NCBI RefSeq assembly: GCF_004217615.1
Contig: NZ_SHLD01000001.1
Location: 5,580,001-5,644,000 of the forward strand
Length of the DNA stretch: 64,000 nt
Direction of reading: 5' to 3'
Source: Micromonospora kangleipakensis
GTDB lineage: Bacteria; Actinomycetota; Actinomycetes; Mycobacteriales; Micromonosporaceae
The first letter of the stretch is position 1. Every line of letters begins with the position of its first letter. A program made the translations under genes and the position numbers. The notes beneath the pieces were generated by a model, which saw only the letters and a list, made by a program, of their open reading frames with translations, did no database searches and had not been told where the DNA came from. This document shows positions 26,521 to 34,875 of this stretch, piece by piece.

Positions 26521-27672
26521 TCAGCGCCGCATCCGTAGCCCGGCGGCCAGGGCACCCCGCATGTCGACGTACCGGGTGATCTGCTGCTGGACGCGGGCCA
26601 GGTCGGTTCGGCGCTCCTCTGGCGTCCGGACGTCGTTTCCCGCGCTGGCCAGGTCGACCACCCGGGCCGCCGGCTGGTACTGCATCCAGGTCGCGTGCAC
26701 CTCGACGCTGCTCACCTCCCATCGGCCCGACGCCGTACGGGTGAAGGTGAACTCTGGCACCGCCGCCTGCTGGGTGCTCTCCTCAGAGCCGTACGTGGTC
26801 AAGTTGCCCAGCCCGTACGCCACCCACTTCGTGCCGATCTTTTCAAACGGCTGTACCACGTGTACGTGGTGGCCCACGATGAGGTCGATGTCGGGTGAGG
26901 CGAGGAGATCCCGGGCGAGCTGGAGCTGGTCGTCGTTCGGCTTGTTCTGGTACTCCGTGCCCCAGTGCATCGACAGGATGACAATCCTTGCACCCTGGTC
27001 GCGGGCCCGCCGTGCCTCGGCCAGGATGGCGTTGCGGTCGGTGAGGTTCGCCACCCAGTCCTGGCCGGCAGGCCGAGGGATGCCGTTGAAACCGAAGGTG
27101 TACGACAACTGGGCCACCTTCACCCCGGCCACGTCGAGGATGTTGGGCCGCGCTGCCTCCTGCGCGCTGCGCGCGGTCCCGGCATGGCGTAATCCGACCC
27201 GGTCCAGCCTGTCCAGGGTGCGGCGGATACCCGGTAGACCCGTGTCGAGGGAGTGGTTGGACGCTGTCGAGCAGGTGTCGAAACCAGCCCATGCTGCGGC
27301 ATCGGCCAGTTCGGGGGGCACGCTGAAGATCGGGTAACCGGTGAACGGGCCGGACGGCTCCGCCAGTGGGGTCTCCATGTGGCAGATCGCCAGGTCGGCC
27401 CGGCTCACCACCGGCCGTACCGCGGCCAGGACCTGGGTGAAATCGTGGCCGACGCGTCCGGCGGCGCGGGCGTCGGTCGCGGCTTGGGCCGTCAACTCGG
27501 GATGTACCAAGAGGTCACCGGCGGCGACGACGGTGATCTGGGTTTTCGGCGCAGGCGACTGGCTGGCGGTCGAAGCTCGCCCGGGCGGCTTGGTGTCCGC
27601 ACGGCCGGGTGGGCCGCCACAGGCGGCCACGAGTACGACCGACAGAAGCAGGCCAGACGACATCCTCCTCAT
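26521..27672 (-). CDS. CapA-family lipoprotein (poly-gamma-glutamate/capsule type)
   Basis: A 383-residue product starting at ATG 27672 ('MRRMSSGLLLSVVLVAACGG'), with a lipoprotein signal peptide (lipobox VAAC, Cys17). The mature part has the calcineurin-like CapA core: 'ITVVAAGDLLVHPEL', 'RADLAICHMETPLAE', 'DTCSTASNHSLDTGLPG', 'ARIVILSMHWGTEYQNKP', and the metal-ligand motif 'DLIVGHHVHVVQPFEKIG' followed by 'VAYGLGNLTTYG'. CapA/PgsA proteins take part in polyglutamate or capsule export in other bacteria; solitary actinomycete members are of unknown role. No cap/pgs partners are adjacent, so a polymer function is not implied. Confidence 0.9.
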   Translation of the reverse strand: MRRMSSGLLLSVVLVAACGGPPGRADTKPPGRASTASQSPAPKTQITVVAAGDLLVHPELTAQAATDARAAGRVGHDFTQVLAAVRPVVSRADLAICHMETPLAEPSGPFTGYPIFSVPPELADAAAWAGFDTCSTASNHSLDTGLPGIRRTLDRLDRVGLRHAGTARSAQEAARPNILDVAGVKVAQLSYTFGFNGIPRPAGQDWVANLTDRNAILAEARRARDQGARIVILSMHWGTEYQNKPNDDQLQLARDLLASPDIDLIVGHHVHVVQPFEKIGTKWVAYGLGNLTTYGSEESTQQAAVPEFTFTRTASGRWEVSSVEVHATWMQYQPAARVVDLASAGNDVRTPEERRTDLARVQQQITRYVDMRGALAAGLRMRR

Positions 27673-27728
27673 ATGAACTATCTTCGCGTCACCGATCGAG
27701 GCCGGGGCGAGCAATCGCAAGCTCTGCA

Positions 27729-27824
27729 ACCCTCAGGTGACAAACCGGTCGGGTCACGGTTGTAGAAGGCGATCCACCGGAACACGTCGCGGCGGGCGTC
27801 GGCCTCGGTTGCCCACCGTCGGCG
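27729..27824 (-). pseudogene. IS3-family transposase C-terminal scrap
   Basis: The minus strand reads 'ATEADARRDVFRWIAFYNRD', close to the conserved end of IS3 transposases in which the motif runs W-I-x-x-Y-N then Arg/His-Ser-x-Leu. Only about 30 residues survive, truncated on both sides. Confidence 0.55.
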
Positions 27825-28009
27825 GTCGACGTCAACAACCAAGCGGCTCGGCCGACCTGGGCCGCCAGGTACGCGGCAACCCGGATCTTCCAGGTGTCGT
27901 GCCGGCGTCAACGCCACGTCGGAACAGTGACACCCCGTTGATTTCTCCGACTACACGGGGTCACGATGGTGCGCACAGTCGGGGTGTCAGCTGAGCAGAG
28001 GGGGCCCCG

Positions 28010-28936
28010 ATGCAACCCACCGGGCCTCGCGCGATGGCCGGAGCCGTGCCACCGCCGCCACAGATTTCGCTCCTCGGCGGATTCAGCCTGACGATAGCCG
28101 ACTCACCCGTTTTCGTACCGACTCACGCGTGTCGGGTGCTCGCCTTCCTGTCGCTGGACCGGATTGGCCGGCCGGACTGCGCCCGCAATGTGCTCGCCGA
28201 GCGGCTCTGGTCGGAGGTCGCCGCCAAACGGGCGCACGCCAGCCTGCGAACGGCGCTCTGGCGGATCCGGCAGGCGCACCCAGAGCTGATCCGTGCGGCG
28301 CGCGACCGGGTGCGGCTCGATGAAACGGTCGAGGTCGACGTGCATCGCACCCAGGCCCAGGCGACGCGCTTGCTGTCCGACGATCCGGAGCTGCGACCGG
28401 CTGATACCCAGATAACGCCATTGGTTGGCGACCTGCTGCCCGGCTGGGACGAAGACTGGCTGCTGCTCGAACGGGAACGAATCCGCCAACTTCAGGTGCA
28501 TGCGCTCGAGGCGCTCTCGCGCCGCCTGCGCAAGCTCGGCCGCTACTCGCAGGCAATCGATGTCGCATTCGCGGTCATCGCGGCCGAGCCGCTGCGCGAA
28601 TCCGGGCACACGGCGTTGATCGACACCTATCTCGCGGAAGGCAACGTTGCCCAGGCGCACCAGCAGCTCGACTGGTACGCGAGTCTATTGTGGCGCGAGC
28701 TCGGCCTCGACCCATCGCCTGCGTTGCTCGACCGTATGGGCGTCCATGCGCACCGGGGCGCAGACGCGGATCAAGGCGACAAGCGGCAGCCCGCCCAGAC
28801 GTTCCCGCACGTCCTCAGGCGCCGTCACGAACGCCTTGAGCTGGTTGACGGCCTGGGTGCGGGCCTTGACCGCACCGCGGCGAGCAGCCCGCAGTACCCG
28901 GACGGCCTCCACCGCGCCCGCACGGGACTTCGGTGA
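28010..28936 (+). CDS. SARP/BTAD-type regulator, 3' end replaced by IS110 sequence
   Basis: From ATG 28010 the product has an OmpR-like winged helix ('ISLLGGFSLTIADSPVFVPT', then 'ACRVLAFLSLDRIGR', residues about 18-110) and a bacterial transcriptional activation domain of TPR-like helices ('LERERIRQLQVHALEALSRR', 'EPLRESGHTALIDTYLAEGN', 'WRELGLDPSPALLDRM', residues about 150-243). That is the full DNA-binding plus BTAD core of Streptomyces antibiotic regulatory proteins. Past residue 243 the frame runs antisense through an IS110 fragment, giving 65 unrelated residues to the stop at 28936. The core could still be functional. It lies upstream of the SPF operon and may once have controlled it; this is inference. 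Confidence 0.75.
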   Translation: MQPTGPRAMAGAVPPPPQISLLGGFSLTIADSPVFVPTHACRVLAFLSLDRIGRPDCARNVLAERLWSEVAAKRAHASLRTALWRIRQAHPELIRAARDRVRLDETVEVDVHRTQAQATRLLSDDPELRPADTQITPLVGDLLPGWDEDWLLLERERIRQLQVHALEALSRRLRKLGRYSQAIDVAFAVIAAEPLRESGHTALIDTYLAEGNVAQAHQQLDWYASLLWRELGLDPSPALLDRMGVHAHRGADADQGDKRQPAQTFPHVLRRRHERLELVDGLGAGLDRTAASSPQYPDGLHRARTGLR

Positions 28937-29151
28937 GCCGGTCGCGGACCCGTTGAGCACTGCACCGGCAGCGTACGCATCAAGAGGATCGGACTTGCCC
29001 TTCATCCGGCGCGCGCTGCGATCAGGTTGATTACCTCGATGACCACCACGACCACGCCGTGCAGGTACCTGGCCAGGCCAGCTCCGTAGGATCCAGTGCC
29101 CTCGATGCCGGCACGCACGACCTCGCCATGCCGGCGGGCCCACGCCACCAG
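28738..29151 (-). pseudogene. IS110-family transposase fragment
   Basis: On the minus strand: 'AWARRHGEVVRAGIEGTGSY' (with 'GAGLARYLHG'), then after a frameshift near 29030 'KGKSDPLDAYAAGAVLNG' and 'GAVKARTQAVNQLKAF'. These are the conserved middle of the IS110 DEDD domain. Both termini are missing, and the fragment joins two different SARP genes. Non-functional. Confidence 0.8.
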
Positions 29152-29415
29152 ACGCCGAACGAGGCGACCGAGGCGGCGTTCGCCGCGATCGCCGGTGAGC
29201 CGTTGCGGGAGTCGGCGAATGCCGCCCTGATCAAGATCTTCCTCGCCGAACGCAATGTGGCCCAGGCGCGCCACCAACTCGAGCGTTACGCGGCCCTGAT
29301 GTGGTCGGAGTTCCGGATTCGGCCGTCGGCGGGGCGGACGAACCGGTCGCGGCAGCGGCCGGTGCCCTTGCCCGCGGGTGACGACGAAATCGACGGGCGG
29401 CTGACGCGGCGTTGA
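29152..29415 (+). pseudogene. C-terminal remnant of a second SARP/BTAD regulator
   Basis: Encodes 'AAFAAIAGEPLRESANAALI', then 'AERNVAQARHQLERYAALMW', clearly paralogous to, but not identical with, the corresponding helices of the regulator at 28010 ('VIAAEPLRESGHTALID'). All upstream domains are missing; an IS110 fragment takes their place. It ends at TGA 29415, 55 bp before the first gene of the SPF operon. Confidence 0.75.
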
Positions 29416-29470
29416 CGCTGGCGGGGACGCGGCCTCCGTATGGTCCGGCCGGATGGTTCAGGAGGCGCTG

Positions 29471-31765
29471 ATGAACGGGCACTCGAACGTGGTCTACCCC
29501 GAGGCGCCAGCAGCCGAGGCGTCGTCGTCGCCATTCACTGGCGGCGTGCGGCCGATGGATGCTCGCGTGAGTTCCGAAGCTGCCGATTCCGGGTACGGCG
29601 AGCAGGACCTGGTGGGACTGCTGTCGAGCCCATTCTCCGAGGGGCTGCTCGACGGCGGCGAGTCGGAGTCGGACGCGGCCTTCGCCGCGCTGGTGGGTGA
29701 GCTGACCGACGAGGGCTTCGACGAGGCTGTGCAGGACCTCGTCGACGAGGCCGCCGGCCTGCACCTGGCGTCGGCCGGCACCTGGTCAACCGAGGCGACC
29801 GAGCACCTGGCGACGGGCGAGGTGCAGAACTGGATGGCGGGAGTCGCCGCCGAAGCCGACCGCCTGCTGGAACACGTCGAACAGCACTTCGCAGCCAGGA
29901 CGCCGGAATCTCTGACCGACGGCGAGATCGGCGGAGCGCTCACCGAGGCCCTAGTCGCCGAGGGCCGGCCGGGCCTCGATGGTGAGAACTTCATCCCCGC
30001 CCTCGCCCGGAAGGCGGGCTCGCTGCTCAGAGGCGTGGCCACGCTGGCCAAGCGTGGCGTCGCGTTCGCCGGCCGCTTCCTGGTCGGGCCGCTGGTCGGG
30101 GCGCTCCGGCGAATCGTCCCGACGATGCTGAAGTGGGTCCTCAGCAAGGCCCTGAACCGGCTGCCCCAAAACCTGCGCAATGACGCAGCCGCGCTGGCCG
30201 CCAAGCTCGGGATCACCCTTCCGTCCACCCAATCGGCGCCGGCCGCATTGCCAACACCGACGCCGGCCGCCGAACCAGCACCGGCGGAGCCGACCACCGG
30301 TGCCGCGCTCGCCGAGCTGTTCGACGCCCACCTCGCCAACACGGTACTCACGGGCAACCATTCGATGGCCGACCGGTTGATGGCCGAAGCGGAGGCCGAC
30401 GCCGACGAGGACGGCCCCTCCGCGGTGGCCGGCCTGGACGCCGCACGCGCCACCCTCGCCGACCAACTCGCCGAGGCCGAACCGGGCTCGGTGCTCACCA
30501 CCGAGGTGGAGCAGTTCATTCCCGCCGTGATGGCTGCCCTTCCTCTGATCCGCGCCGGCATCGGCGCAATCGGCAGGGACAAGGTCGTCGGGCTGATCGC
30601 CAGGCCGTTGGCCGAGCTGATGAAGGGCCACGTCGGCGCGCAGGCCGCCAAAGCGCTGTCCCGCGCCATCGCCGACAAGGGACTGGCACTGCTCCGCCTG
30701 GAGGCGGAGTCCTCGACGGGCGGGCAGCTCGGCGTGGAGGCGCTGGTGTCGATGCTGGAGGACACCATCCGGGCCGTCGGCCAGCTGCCGCCGGAGTCGC
30801 TGGCAGAGCCGCTACGGGTGCGGGCGGAGCTGCAGGAGGCGTTCGCTGCGGCGGCCGCGCGGCACCTGCCCGCCGAGCTGCTCCGTGCCGACCTCGACGC
30901 GAACGAGATCGACGGCGAATCGGCGGTGTGGGTGCTGATGCCACGTGGCCCCGGCCGCCGCTACCGGTACCGGAAGTGCTCACGGATCTTCCCGGTTCGG
31001 ATCAGCCGCAACGTCGCTCGGGCCATCGTGCTCTCCGACGGCGGCACACTGGAGCAACGCTTCCTCGACGAGGGAGCCGCCGGCTGGCCGGCCCAAGCGG
31101 AGGTCCACGTCTACGAGGCGCTGCCCGGCACCCATCTCGGCCACCTGGCCGCGTCCGAGGGTCAGGTCGACCCGAGCGAGTTCGAAGATCTCACGCCGAA
31201 CACCGCCGCGCTGCTGCTCAACCAGCCCGGTCTCGGGCGTCCCGCGTACGGCGGCGTCGGCCGCCGCTACTACCGGGTGGTGCCCGGCCGCGGCGGGCGG
31301 CACCGGCGCCGGTTCAAACGAGCGGTCGTGCTGCTCGTGCTGACCGGTCCCCGCCCTGTGCTACGGGTGCACCTGCGCCTCAGCGAGCGCGCCGCCCACC
31401 GGGTCACGGAGCTGCTGGCACAGAACGCCGACGTCCGGCTGGTGGCCGCTTTCCGGTCGCTCATCCTCGGCATCGCACAGCAACCGCTGCCCGGGCGGAT
31501 CGCACGCCAGGCGGAACGCACGCCGGGCGCGGCGCTCACCGCCGCGCAGGCAAGGGCGCTGGCCGCTGGCGTTGGGGAGCGGATGGTGGCCGCAATCTCC
31601 GCGCAGCTGCGGTCCCTGGCGCCAACCCTGGCCGCTGCCGCGCGGGACGCTGCCGAGGGCGTGACGCTCACCTTCGAATTCGGGTTCGCCGACCGGGCCG
31701 CGTTAGCCGCCGGCAGGCCAGACGCCCCCACCGTCACCGTCCGCCCGGGTCGGCATCGTGACTGA
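29471..31765 (+). CDS. SPF operon protein 1: large helical protein of unknown function
   Basis: A 764-residue product from ATG 29471, selected because GGAGG sits five bases upstream; an ATG at 29453 lacks this. The N-terminal 130 residues are acidic with 'SSPFTGG' and 'LLSSPFSEGLLDGG', a short SPF motif also found in protein 5. A central amphipathic, Leu/Ala/Arg-rich stretch (about 165-230, 'FLVGPLVGALRRIVPTMLKW') may associate with membranes. A Pro/Ala linker (about 260-285) separates helical bundles (about 290-460). The C-terminal region (about 480-764) is mixed, with 'VWVLMPRGPGRRYRYRKCSR' and 'RRYYRVVPGRGGRHRRRF'. No catalytic motif is obvious. The stop overlaps the start of the next gene by eight bases. 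I recall similar uncharacterised proteins in actinobacteria, but cannot name a family. Confidence 0.75.
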   Translation: MNGHSNVVYPEAPAAEASSSPFTGGVRPMDARVSSEAADSGYGEQDLVGLLSSPFSEGLLDGGESESDAAFAALVGELTDEGFDEAVQDLVDEAAGLHLASAGTWSTEATEHLATGEVQNWMAGVAAEADRLLEHVEQHFAARTPESLTDGEIGGALTEALVAEGRPGLDGENFIPALARKAGSLLRGVATLAKRGVAFAGRFLVGPLVGALRRIVPTMLKWVLSKALNRLPQNLRNDAAALAAKLGITLPSTQSAPAALPTPTPAAEPAPAEPTTGAALAELFDAHLANTVLTGNHSMADRLMAEAEADADEDGPSAVAGLDAARATLADQLAEAEPGSVLTTEVEQFIPAVMAALPLIRAGIGAIGRDKVVGLIARPLAELMKGHVGAQAAKALSRAIADKGLALLRLEAESSTGGQLGVEALVSMLEDTIRAVGQLPPESLAEPLRVRAELQEAFAAAAARHLPAELLRADLDANEIDGESAVWVLMPRGPGRRYRYRKCSRIFPVRISRNVARAIVLSDGGTLEQRFLDEGAAGWPAQAEVHVYEALPGTHLGHLAASEGQVDPSEFEDLTPNTAALLLNQPGLGRPAYGGVGRRYYRVVPGRGGRHRRRFKRAVVLLVLTGPRPVLRVHLRLSERAAHRVTELLAQNADVRLVAAFRSLILGIAQQPLPGRIARQAERTPGAALTAAQARALAAGVGERMVAAISAQLRSLAPTLAAAARDAAEGVTLTFEFGFADRAALAAGRPDAPTVTVRPGRHRD

Positions 31766-33032
31766 CTCCACCGATCAGCTGGCGGCCGAGCTCGCGCACT
31801 GGCGATACGCCGTGGACGCGATGGCCGACCTCGACGTCGTCGCCTCCCCGGCCGCCTGGGACGGGTTGGAGCAGTACTTGCGGGTGCAGGTGCGGGATCG
31901 GCTGGCCGCCATCGTCGCCGGGCTACGGCTCGAGGCGGCCCAGCTTGAAGCAGCAGCCGGTAGCCAAGCCAATTTGCCCGACCTGCGGGATCGCGTCCTG
32001 CGGCTACGGCGCAGGTACTTCCGGGCGGAGACGATCCTGGGTTTCTACGGCGATGCCATCGCCACCCGAAGCAACCCCGGGCTGGCCGCGTTGCTCCGCG
32101 GCTTCGACACCCTCGCCTCCGACGGCCTGGAGGCGTTGCTTCGGCCACTCGGCATCGACAGCCCGCCGGTGCTCTGCTACCTCGACCAAGGCCGCGGCGC
32201 CGCCATCCTGCGCGCCGGCGTGCGACTGTGGGATCAGGCCAACCCGTCGCCCGCCGCGGCGATCAAGCTCACCTGGCACTCACTGCCGCATCCAACGGCA
32301 CTGTTCCACGAGACCGGCCACCAGTTCGCCCACCTCACCGGGTGGACCGCAGAGCTGGCGGACGCGCTGGCCTCGGTGCTGGTCGGCAGGTCGACCGAAC
32401 TGGCCGCCCTGTGGCGAAGTTGGGCCAGCGAGGTCGCCGCCGACGTGCACGCCTTCGCGCTGTGCGGCTGGTCGCCGGTGCCGGCGCTGGCCAATGTGGT
32501 CGACGGTCCGACCGACGCGGTGCTGCGGATCATCCCCGGTGATCCGCACCCGTTCCCCCTGGTCAGGGTGCTGTTCAACGCCGCCCTCTGCCGGGTGTGG
32601 TTCGGGGCGGGACCGTGGGACGCCACGGCCCGCACCTGGGCCGAGCGGCACCTGAGCGGGCGGCACGGCTCCGACGGGGCCCGGCTGGCCCGGCTCAGCA
32701 TCGCCGCGCTCGGCGACCTGGTCGACGCCTGCACCCGACAGCCGATGCAGGCCCTCGGCGGCCGTCCGTTCTCCACTGTGGCCGATCCCCGCCGAGTGGC
32801 GCCAGCGGCCCTCGCGGAGCTGGCCCGCCGGGCCGGGCCGTCGCTGCTGACGTCCAGCTACCTGGCCCGCAAGGAGCCAGTACGGATCCTCGCCTGGCTC
32901 GCCGGTCGGGCGCTGGACGACCCAAGGAACGCGCCTTTCCACTGGCGCACCCTCCGCGGGTGGGTCGCCACCCTCGGCGGGCTGCAACAACCTGCCACCC
33001 CACCCGTGCTCACGCGCGCCACCGTGGTCTGA
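31758..33032 (+). CDS. SPF operon protein 2: putative zinc metallopeptidase
   Basis: A 424-residue protein starting at GTG 31758, overlapping the stop of gene 1 by eight bases, so probably translationally coupled. A gluzincin-type motif 'LFHETGHQFAHLTGW' (HExxH, about residues 184-188) is followed some 35 residues later by 'WRSWASEVAADVHAFAL', whose Glu could be the third zinc ligand. The N-terminal 150 residues are helical ('LEQYLRVQVRDRLAAIVAGL'), with 'VLCYLDQGRGAAILRAGVRLWD' before the active site. The C-terminus is Arg-rich. No signal peptide. Function is unknown; a protease that processes other products of the operon is one reading. Confidence 0.75.
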   Translation: MTDSTDQLAAELAHWRYAVDAMADLDVVASPAAWDGLEQYLRVQVRDRLAAIVAGLRLEAAQLEAAAGSQANLPDLRDRVLRLRRRYFRAETILGFYGDAIATRSNPGLAALLRGFDTLASDGLEALLRPLGIDSPPVLCYLDQGRGAAILRAGVRLWDQANPSPAAAIKLTWHSLPHPTALFHETGHQFAHLTGWTAELADALASVLVGRSTELAALWRSWASEVAADVHAFALCGWSPVPALANVVDGPTDAVLRIIPGDPHPFPLVRVLFNAALCRVWFGAGPWDATARTWAERHLSGRHGSDGARLARLSIAALGDLVDACTRQPMQALGGRPFSTVADPRRVAPAALAELARRAGPSLLTSSYLARKEPVRILAWLAGRALDDPRNAPFHWRTLRGWVATLGGLQQPATPPVLTRATVV

Positions 33033-33054
33033 ACAACAGAAAGAGGGAGCCACC

Positions 33055-33582
33055 ATGGCCACAACGAAACCGACCGGGGACCCGGCCCCCTCGGCGGTCG
33101 CCCTCGACGCCGACCTCGCCGCTCGCCTGGTCGCCGCGCTCGAGACGATCGGTTCCGCGATCACACGAGACGAGGTGAACGATGCGCGGGCACTGTCGCT
33201 GCTCGCCCACCTCACCGGCAGGGACGGCTACGGCGGTGGGCCGGCACCGGACCCCGTCCGATCCCGGGCCGCGCGGGACTACGAGGTCCTGCGCGGGCTG
33301 CTCGGGCGGGCCGGAGCCCCCCGCGGGCTGAACATGCGCCGCTCCGAGAACGACATCGTCGTCGACGACCCGCTGCCGGTGTCGTCGGCCTACGCGATCG
33401 TCGAAAGCCCGGGCACCCTGTCGTCCGGCCCGGTCACCGAGCGCGTCGACGCGGATCCGGCGGCCAACCGCCTGAGCCTGGACAGGATCACTCAGGCCAT
33501 GCCGATCTCCCGCGTCGAGGTCTTCGACTGCGAGGACACGTTTCTCGCGTTCGGCCCGTCCCTCGCGGCGTTCACCGACTAA
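33055..33582 (+). CDS. SPF operon protein 3: unknown, 175 aa
   Basis: Starts at ATG 33055 after GAGGGAG. A helical first half ('LDADLAARLVAALETIGSAI', 'ARALSLLAHLTGRDGYGGGP', 'DYEVLRGLLGRAGAPRGLNM') is followed by a beta-like tail ending 'MPISRVEVFDCEDTFLAFGP'. No transmembrane segment, signal peptide or known motif. It lies 22 bp after gene 2 and 15 bp before gene 4, so it belongs to the same transcript. I do not recognise a family. Confidence 0.7.
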   Translation: MATTKPTGDPAPSAVALDADLAARLVAALETIGSAITRDEVNDARALSLLAHLTGRDGYGGGPAPDPVRSRAARDYEVLRGLLGRAGAPRGLNMRRSENDIVVDDPLPVSSAYAIVESPGTLSSGPVTERVDADPAANRLSLDRITQAMPISRVEVFDCEDTFLAFGPSLAAFTD

Positions 33583-33597
33583 TCCGGAGGGTGGACC

Positions 33598-34866
33598 ATG
33601 TACCGCTACCTCGCCAACAAGTTCGCGTCGCCCCCCGACCTCTTCCTCGTCCACCCGCTGCAGCTGAGCCGGTGGCTGGAGACCGCGTGGGCGGCTGCGC
33701 CGAACGTTCCGGTGATCGGCAACACCCCCAGGCTGGCCCAGCTCGGCAGCACGACGGTGATCGCCGACTTCGACATGCCGGAAACCCTGCTGCGGACGCT
33801 GGAACCCGGCGTCGACCTCGCCCGGCCGGGCGACTACACGCCCCCTGGCCGGCAGAACAGCCCATTGCTGTCGGATCACCTCATGTACGCCTACCTCATC
33901 GAAAGCACCGGCATCTGGGAGATTATCGCCAAGATCCTGAGCCGCATCATGCGCGGTGAGACGCTGGGGCGGCTGCGGCCGGAGACTCTGCAGTGGGCGA
34001 GGGCCATGGAGGAGCTGCTCTTCCGCGCCCAGCCGAACTTCTCGATCGCCGCGATCGAGAGCAGACTGCGAAGCGACATCCGCTGCCAGCGGCGCAACGC
34101 CTACTGGCGGATGTTCGCCTTCGACCTGCCCCACCCGATGCCCTCGTCCTGCGGGTGCGCCGGCGGGGCGTCGACACCCTGCTGGAAGGTCGACGTCGGC
34201 AACGGCGTCAACACCGCCTTCGGTGGCCGCCTGAACGAGCTGTTCACCCAGGTCTGGACCGGCTACGAGAACAAGGTCAACCAGGTCGGCGCCAACGCCA
34301 CCGACGCCCAGTACGTCGGCCTGCTGGCCGAGGCCATCGACGACATGCTGGGCAACCGCCGGCAGGGCGGCCTGCTAGCCAGGGAGGAGCAGACCTTCGT
34401 CGCCGGCTTGAGCCTGTGCCACCTCACCGTCGAGTACGACACGCCGGTCGTGCAGGACCTGCAAGCCACCGCCACCAGCCCGGCCGAACGGTTGGCCAAG
34501 CTCGGCGAGCGGGTCGGCATGACGCCGGCGCCGCGCTCCCGGGAGCTGTTCGAGCTGGCCGAACCGATGTCCTCGCTGCTGTGGGGAATCGAGTTGGGCC
34601 TGTTCAACCCCGGCGGCGCGCCGGAGTCGCTCTACCTGCCGAACGTGCCTAACGGCCCACCGACCACGCTCAACATCGAGGTCAACCGGATCATCGACCT
34701 CTGGCAGTCGGCCACCGGGACCCGGATCAAGACGACGACGTCCTACGTCCCGGGCGCACCTGCGGCCCCGCGACCGCCGGCTCAGCCGCTGCGGGTGCCC
34801 ACCCCTGCTCCCGGCCCGGCGGCGCCCGCGCTGGCCGCGGCATCCACCAACGGCCACCGGACCTGA
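33598..34866 (+). CDS. SPF operon protein 4: unknown, 422 aa
   Basis: Begins at ATG 33598 with GGAGG a few bases upstream ('MYRYLANKFASPPDLFLVHP'). The body is mostly helical, with a Cys cluster 'PSSCGCAGGASTPCWKVD' at about residues 181-198 that could bind metal or form disulphides, preceded by 'DIRCQRRNAYWRMFAFDLP'. The last 50 residues are a disordered Pro/Ala tail. No signal peptide or catalytic motif recognised. It sits ten bases before gene 5, and the tight spacing through all five genes argues for one complex or pathway. Confidence 0.7.
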   Translation: MYRYLANKFASPPDLFLVHPLQLSRWLETAWAAAPNVPVIGNTPRLAQLGSTTVIADFDMPETLLRTLEPGVDLARPGDYTPPGRQNSPLLSDHLMYAYLIESTGIWEIIAKILSRIMRGETLGRLRPETLQWARAMEELLFRAQPNFSIAAIESRLRSDIRCQRRNAYWRMFAFDLPHPMPSSCGCAGGASTPCWKVDVGNGVNTAFGGRLNELFTQVWTGYENKVNQVGANATDAQYVGLLAEAIDDMLGNRRQGGLLAREEQTFVAGLSLCHLTVEYDTPVVQDLQATATSPAERLAKLGERVGMTPAPRSRELFELAEPMSSLLWGIELGLFNPGGAPESLYLPNVPNGPPTTLNIEVNRIIDLWQSATGTRIKTTTSYVPGAPAAPRPPAQPLRVPTPAPGPAAPALAAASTNGHRT

Positions 34867-34875
34867 GGCGGCGAG

